Below are positions 51,259 through 64,000 of a DNA stretch of 64,000 nucleotides, one piece after another. This DNA comes from Doris montereyensis (taxonomy: Eukaryota; Mollusca; Gastropoda; Nudibranchia; Dorididae), in contig JAXRKP010001707.1 in NCBI GenBank assembly GCA_037039925.1, forward strand, positions 1-64,000, written 5' to 3'. The number at the start of each line of letters is the position of its first letter. Positions within the stretch are counted from its first letter, which is position 1. The notes beneath the pieces were generated by a model that saw nothing but the letters and a program-made list of their open reading frames with translations, was not told where the DNA came from and searched no databases. The position numbers were made by a program, and so were the translations under genes.

Positions 51259-51614
51259 CAGTTAGGCAGATGGCCACATTTTTTTCCGATTCAAATCTTT
51301 AGGAGGGGTGTAACTTTTTAAAGCAATTGACTTTAACACTAGGGTGAGAGATGGCAAAGAACCAAAAGACAAGACAGCCATGTTTCTGATCAAACTGCAT
51401 GTAGGACAATGTAATACAGTCAGAAAGAAAGTAGGACAACGACAGTCTTATGTACGTAATACATGTACATAATAGTATACATCCGTGGAAAAGCGGAACC
51501 TAAATAAATGTAGTAATAATCAGAGGCAGGCTTGAAACTCAGCATCACTTTGAAGAAAACTGTAAGCAAGATCTTGAATGGTGGGCCCACGGCGGCCCAC
51601 GGACGTCCAGAGAA

Positions 51615-51936
51615 AGGAACTCTGTAGTCCAGAGGCAAGGTGTCGCTTCTTAACCCACAGGTAGTGGGTTCGAGCCACTCCGACGGTTGATATATTTTCT
51701 CGTTCTTTTTCGAGTAAAACTACCCCCCCCCTCCTGGTCCAGGAGGGTGGATCGGTACCTAGTCCAATCGGAGACGGACGATAAAAAGGAGGTCCCGTGT
51801 ACATATCATAACACTGTGCACGTTAAAGATCATTTGGCTGTTTACAGGGCAGTCCGGCAAAATTAATAAAAAAAATACAACCAAAAACCCCGAGATTACC
51901 TTAGTTGTGGATGTGGGTAAATCAAATCAAATCAAG
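51615..51936 (+). mobile_element. tRNA-derived SINE, family 2, with target-site duplication
   Basis: The head TAGTCCAGAGGCAAGGTGTC and box B GTGGGTTCGAGCCAC are followed by the family body and an (ATCAA)n tail. The 11-bp direct repeat CGTCCAGAGAA at 51604-51614 and 51937-51947 flanks it exactly. That shows retroposition and fixes the ends of the family. Confidence 0.85.
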
Positions 51937-52013
51937 CGTCCAGAGAACTGGGACAACTAACAAATCATATTCACACTATTCACAGATCGTTGTAACCGGC
52001 CTTCTAATTATAG

Positions 52014-52034
52014 TTTCCGGCGCGGGCATTTGAA
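52014..52034 (+). promoter_or_regulatory. E2F-like site plus CHR (TTTGAA) motif upstream of MAD2
   Basis: The sequence TTTCCGGCGCGGG is followed three bases later by TTTGAA, 47 bp before the MAD2 ATG. A GC-rich E2F/CDE element next to a TTTGAA cell-cycle homology region is the arrangement used by DREAM and B-Myb-MuvB complexes at G2/M genes in animals. MAD2 is a known target of this type in mammals. No TATA box is visible here. The spacing is one base shorter than the usual CDE-4-CHR, so function is inferred. Confidence 0.5.
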
Positions 52035-52080
52035 CTCACTTTTAGACATCAGACACATTCTTCTTTGCTGTGCAACCAAA

Positions 52081-61905
<9,825 letters not shown>

Positions 61906-62434
61906 AATGTTCCCCATGATTATTATGTAAAAAGTATTATGGCATCATAAAATTCACTTAATATCATGTAAATATGTAATACTCGGAGACTTGTCCGGAC
62001 TCAGTCACACGTCTTTCTGCGTGATGCTCTCTCTCACACAGCCGTTTCAATGAGATTGAGAAATTGCACACTTAACAGAAAAAGAATAGACATAAGTGCA
62101 CATTGGGCACAATTTTGAACATGTTTGTTTACAGCGCCGTAGAAACAAGGAAACATGAAGGAACAGAAATTGCTAAAGCAAAGTCCACAATTAATTTCAA
62201 AGCATGTTGTGAAAAGGATGTGGGTAAATATTTTAATGAGTCAAGCGTTGATTTTTTTCAATATGTGAAAATAAAAACAACTGTAATCATTCAGTAGAGA
62301 AAAACTCACAACAGGATAGCCGACAAAGAGTTAAAGAGGGGTTTTAAGACATGTTGCTGTATTCACACGATTCTTGTTTTGATAATAGAAGAATGGTAAC
62401 TGATTTACCCATGATTCTTCTTTGTCAAGTGGGG
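61906..62434. other. MAD2 3' flank, probably 3' UTR
   Basis: AT-rich sequence after the MAD2 stop containing the AATAAA at 62270. No further coding exon is supported. Confidence 0.5.
62270..62275 (+). terminator. Candidate poly(A) signal of MAD2
   Basis: AATAAA lies about 365 bases past the MAD2 stop codon, in AT-rich sequence. It is the clearest canonical hexamer in the first 400 bases of the 3' flank. Whether it is used cannot be judged from sequence alone. Confidence 0.35.
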
Positions 62435-62575
62435 CAGTTGGTGGGCGCTGTTGGTAGGTCCTTTTTCTTTTATGTCACGCTTTCACTTATCTGTCATCTT
62501 GCTGTTCCCTCTTCATCGAACCGGAGATCACCGCATGTGTTGAACAGGGTCAATTTCACTGAAACGAACTAAGCA
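62435..62575 (+). repeat. Dispersed repeat family 3
   Basis: GGTGGGCGCTGTTGGTAGGT, CACTTATCTGTCATCTTGCT, GGAGATCACCGCATGTGTTG and GGGTCAATTTCACTGAAAC match the family. It lies in the 3' flank of MAD2. Confidence 0.65.
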
Positions 62576-63237
62576 AACAATGCTTGTAGATCTTACTTCT
62601 TTCCTTTCCTCACATTTGATGGACGGTTAAATTTTAATGAAGCAAATCTATTTGTCAAGGAGCCTTTTGGAGTACTCCACTAAAGTGCAGTCAAAGCACT
62701 TGACCTTATCTTGGCTCTAGATGGTGGGGTCTTGTGTGCCTCATTTGGAATTCTTCAATTACAGGCAAAGTCAGCATTATTGTCACGTCGCAACATCCTG
62801 GATGGCCCATAGCATTCAATTTTCGAAATCACGAGATTGGAAAATCTCTTTCGTGTTCGCAGAGATGCCCTCTGTTGGACCTCCAATGCAAACTTTCAAT
62901 GTCCATCCACACTATTGCGAATGTAAATGAAGCCTTCAGGTGACAGCATTTTCTTTAAATCAATTTGCTTAGGGCTATTTGGATATGTTGTCGGTACAAA
63001 GCTGTATTTTTGGCAGTTCAGGGACATTGGCACACTCTGAGCATTGTGTACTTTTGAAGAGAATTACATACAGATTCTGTCACGACCGCGTAGTACACTT
63101 TTCACAATGATTCAAATACATGAGGGTTTTTTATTACTTTCATTTTGGCGCATAACTTTTGAACAAGCGAAAAAAAGATCTTTCACGCAGCTGAGTCTGG
63201 CCATGCGACTAAGTCATACATCTGAGTCCTTTGAAAT

Positions 63238-63465
63238 GGTGGGTGGTTGGCGGGCGATGCTGGTAAGTCCTACTTCTTTCACTTCCTTCTTTCACTTATC
63301 TTTCATCTTGCTGTCTCTTCCTAATTCACTCTGAGATCACCGCAATGGTGGACGGGGTAAATTTCAATGAAACAAACAAAAGAACTTTACTTTCACCATT
63401 GCTGTTTCCTCTTAATTCACCCTGAGATCATCACATATGGTGAACGGGGTAAATTTCAACAAAAA
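63238..63465 (+). repeat. Dispersed repeat family 3, full copy plus partial copy in tandem
   Basis: A full copy at 63238-63373 (GGTGGTTGGCGGGCGATGCT to GGTAAATTTCAATGAAAC) is followed by a second, 5'-truncated copy at about 63392-63460 with CACCCTGAGATCATCACATA and GGGGTAAATTTCAAC. Confidence 0.7.
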
Positions 63466-64000
63466 ACAAAACAAAAAATCAAAACCCTTGAAATGCTTTC
63501 AATTATTAAAATGCTGGCTGGTAAAGTGTTTTAGAACAGGTTGTAAATATATTATATATCATTGGGAGACTATTTATGTTCAAATGTTTTTATGTTCTCT
63601 ATAATTTTTTGTTGCACTTCCAAAGCATGATTGAGTCTAACACATTGGTTGCTACACAGTATAAGACCATCTGGAATCCTCATTGCTAAAGGGTTTGGGA
63701 AGGAAATGGGCACTCAAAAAGGGTATAGTGGAAGGAAAAAAATATCTCTATGAGGATGCAAGCTATTTTAAATGATATTTGGAGGATGGCAGGGATTTTA
63801 TAGATGAGCTTTGATTGAAAATTTAACTTTTTCTTGTGTTATAGATATCGAAATGATGAATACATTGTAGATGCTTTTTAGTCCTAAATTGTCGTGTGAA
63901 TATGAAATGGTTCTGTGTGAAGTTCTACTTCTAGTTCTAGGCTGTCGAGTTATGGACTGTAGTGGGTTCTCTCTGAAATGCACTCAAATGATAATCTTTA

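Larger units (their letters stand above)
48915..51614. promoter_or_regulatory. Intergenic region between divergent double-BTB and MAD2 genes
   Basis: About 3.2 kb separates the two starts and should hold both promoters. A TATATAAAG motif at 49469-49477 precedes a 75-codon hydrophobic frame (49544-49771) whose reality is doubtful. Otherwise it is AT-rich with the GAA array and one SINE. Confidence 0.4.

Noticed and set aside
51520..51804. 94-codon minus-strand frame
   Set aside because: Antisense reading of SINE family 2; similar frames occur at its other copies (14328-14573, 57589-57873).

Overview
This is an AT-rich, intron-rich animal nuclear window. Three spliced genes can be read from phase-consistent exons. 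Everything else is dispersed repeats, small DNA transposons and very long microsatellites. No bacterial-type operons, CRISPR arrays or rRNA genes were seen. The tRNA-derived SINEs, large simple-repeat arrays and intron sizes fit a lophotrochozoan invertebrate, plausibly a gastropod mollusc. That placement is inference, not proof.

Region by region: (1) 1-13,856 holds the 3' part of a plus-strand gene with about 12 coding exons, ending at a TGA at 13,854-13,856. Its first exons are interleaved with huge CT, TTA, GTA and TCTCTATCTATTCA arrays. The product is Ser/Thr/Pro-rich and I do not recognise it. (2) 13,857-27,970 is gene-free as far as I can see. It is filled with SINE copies, a recurrent repeat of about 140 bp, a DNA transposon with terminal inverted repeats, and the C-terminal relic of a non-LTR retrotransposon. 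(3) 27,971-48,914 (minus strand) is a complete 23-exon gene of about 850 codons. Its product has a degenerate BTB-like segment, a central helical region, a second clear BTB domain with a BACK-like extension, and a UBA-like C-terminus. One exon carries a 1-nt frameshift in a homopolymer, and one intron uses a GC donor. Introns contain SINEs, two piggyBac-like elements and a 43-bp minisatellite. (4) 48,915-52,080 is the gap between the divergent starts of genes 2 and 3; it contains a SINE with an identifiable target-site duplication. (5) 52,081-61,905 (plus strand) is a complete five-exon MAD2 (MAD2L1) spindle-checkpoint gene of 200 codons. It has an E2F/CHR-like promoter motif and introns carrying a piggyBac relic, MITEs and large CTA and CT arrays. 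(6) 61,906-64,000 is the MAD2 3' flank plus more copies of the 140-bp repeat.

The genes are not obviously functionally linked, apart from the possibility that the double-BTB protein is a cullin-3 adaptor. The main interest is in gene-structure oddities (frameshift, GC-AG intron, an apparent AT-AG intron), the unrecognised BTB/BTB/UBA-like architecture, and several small transposon and SINE families that can be delimited from the sequence alone.
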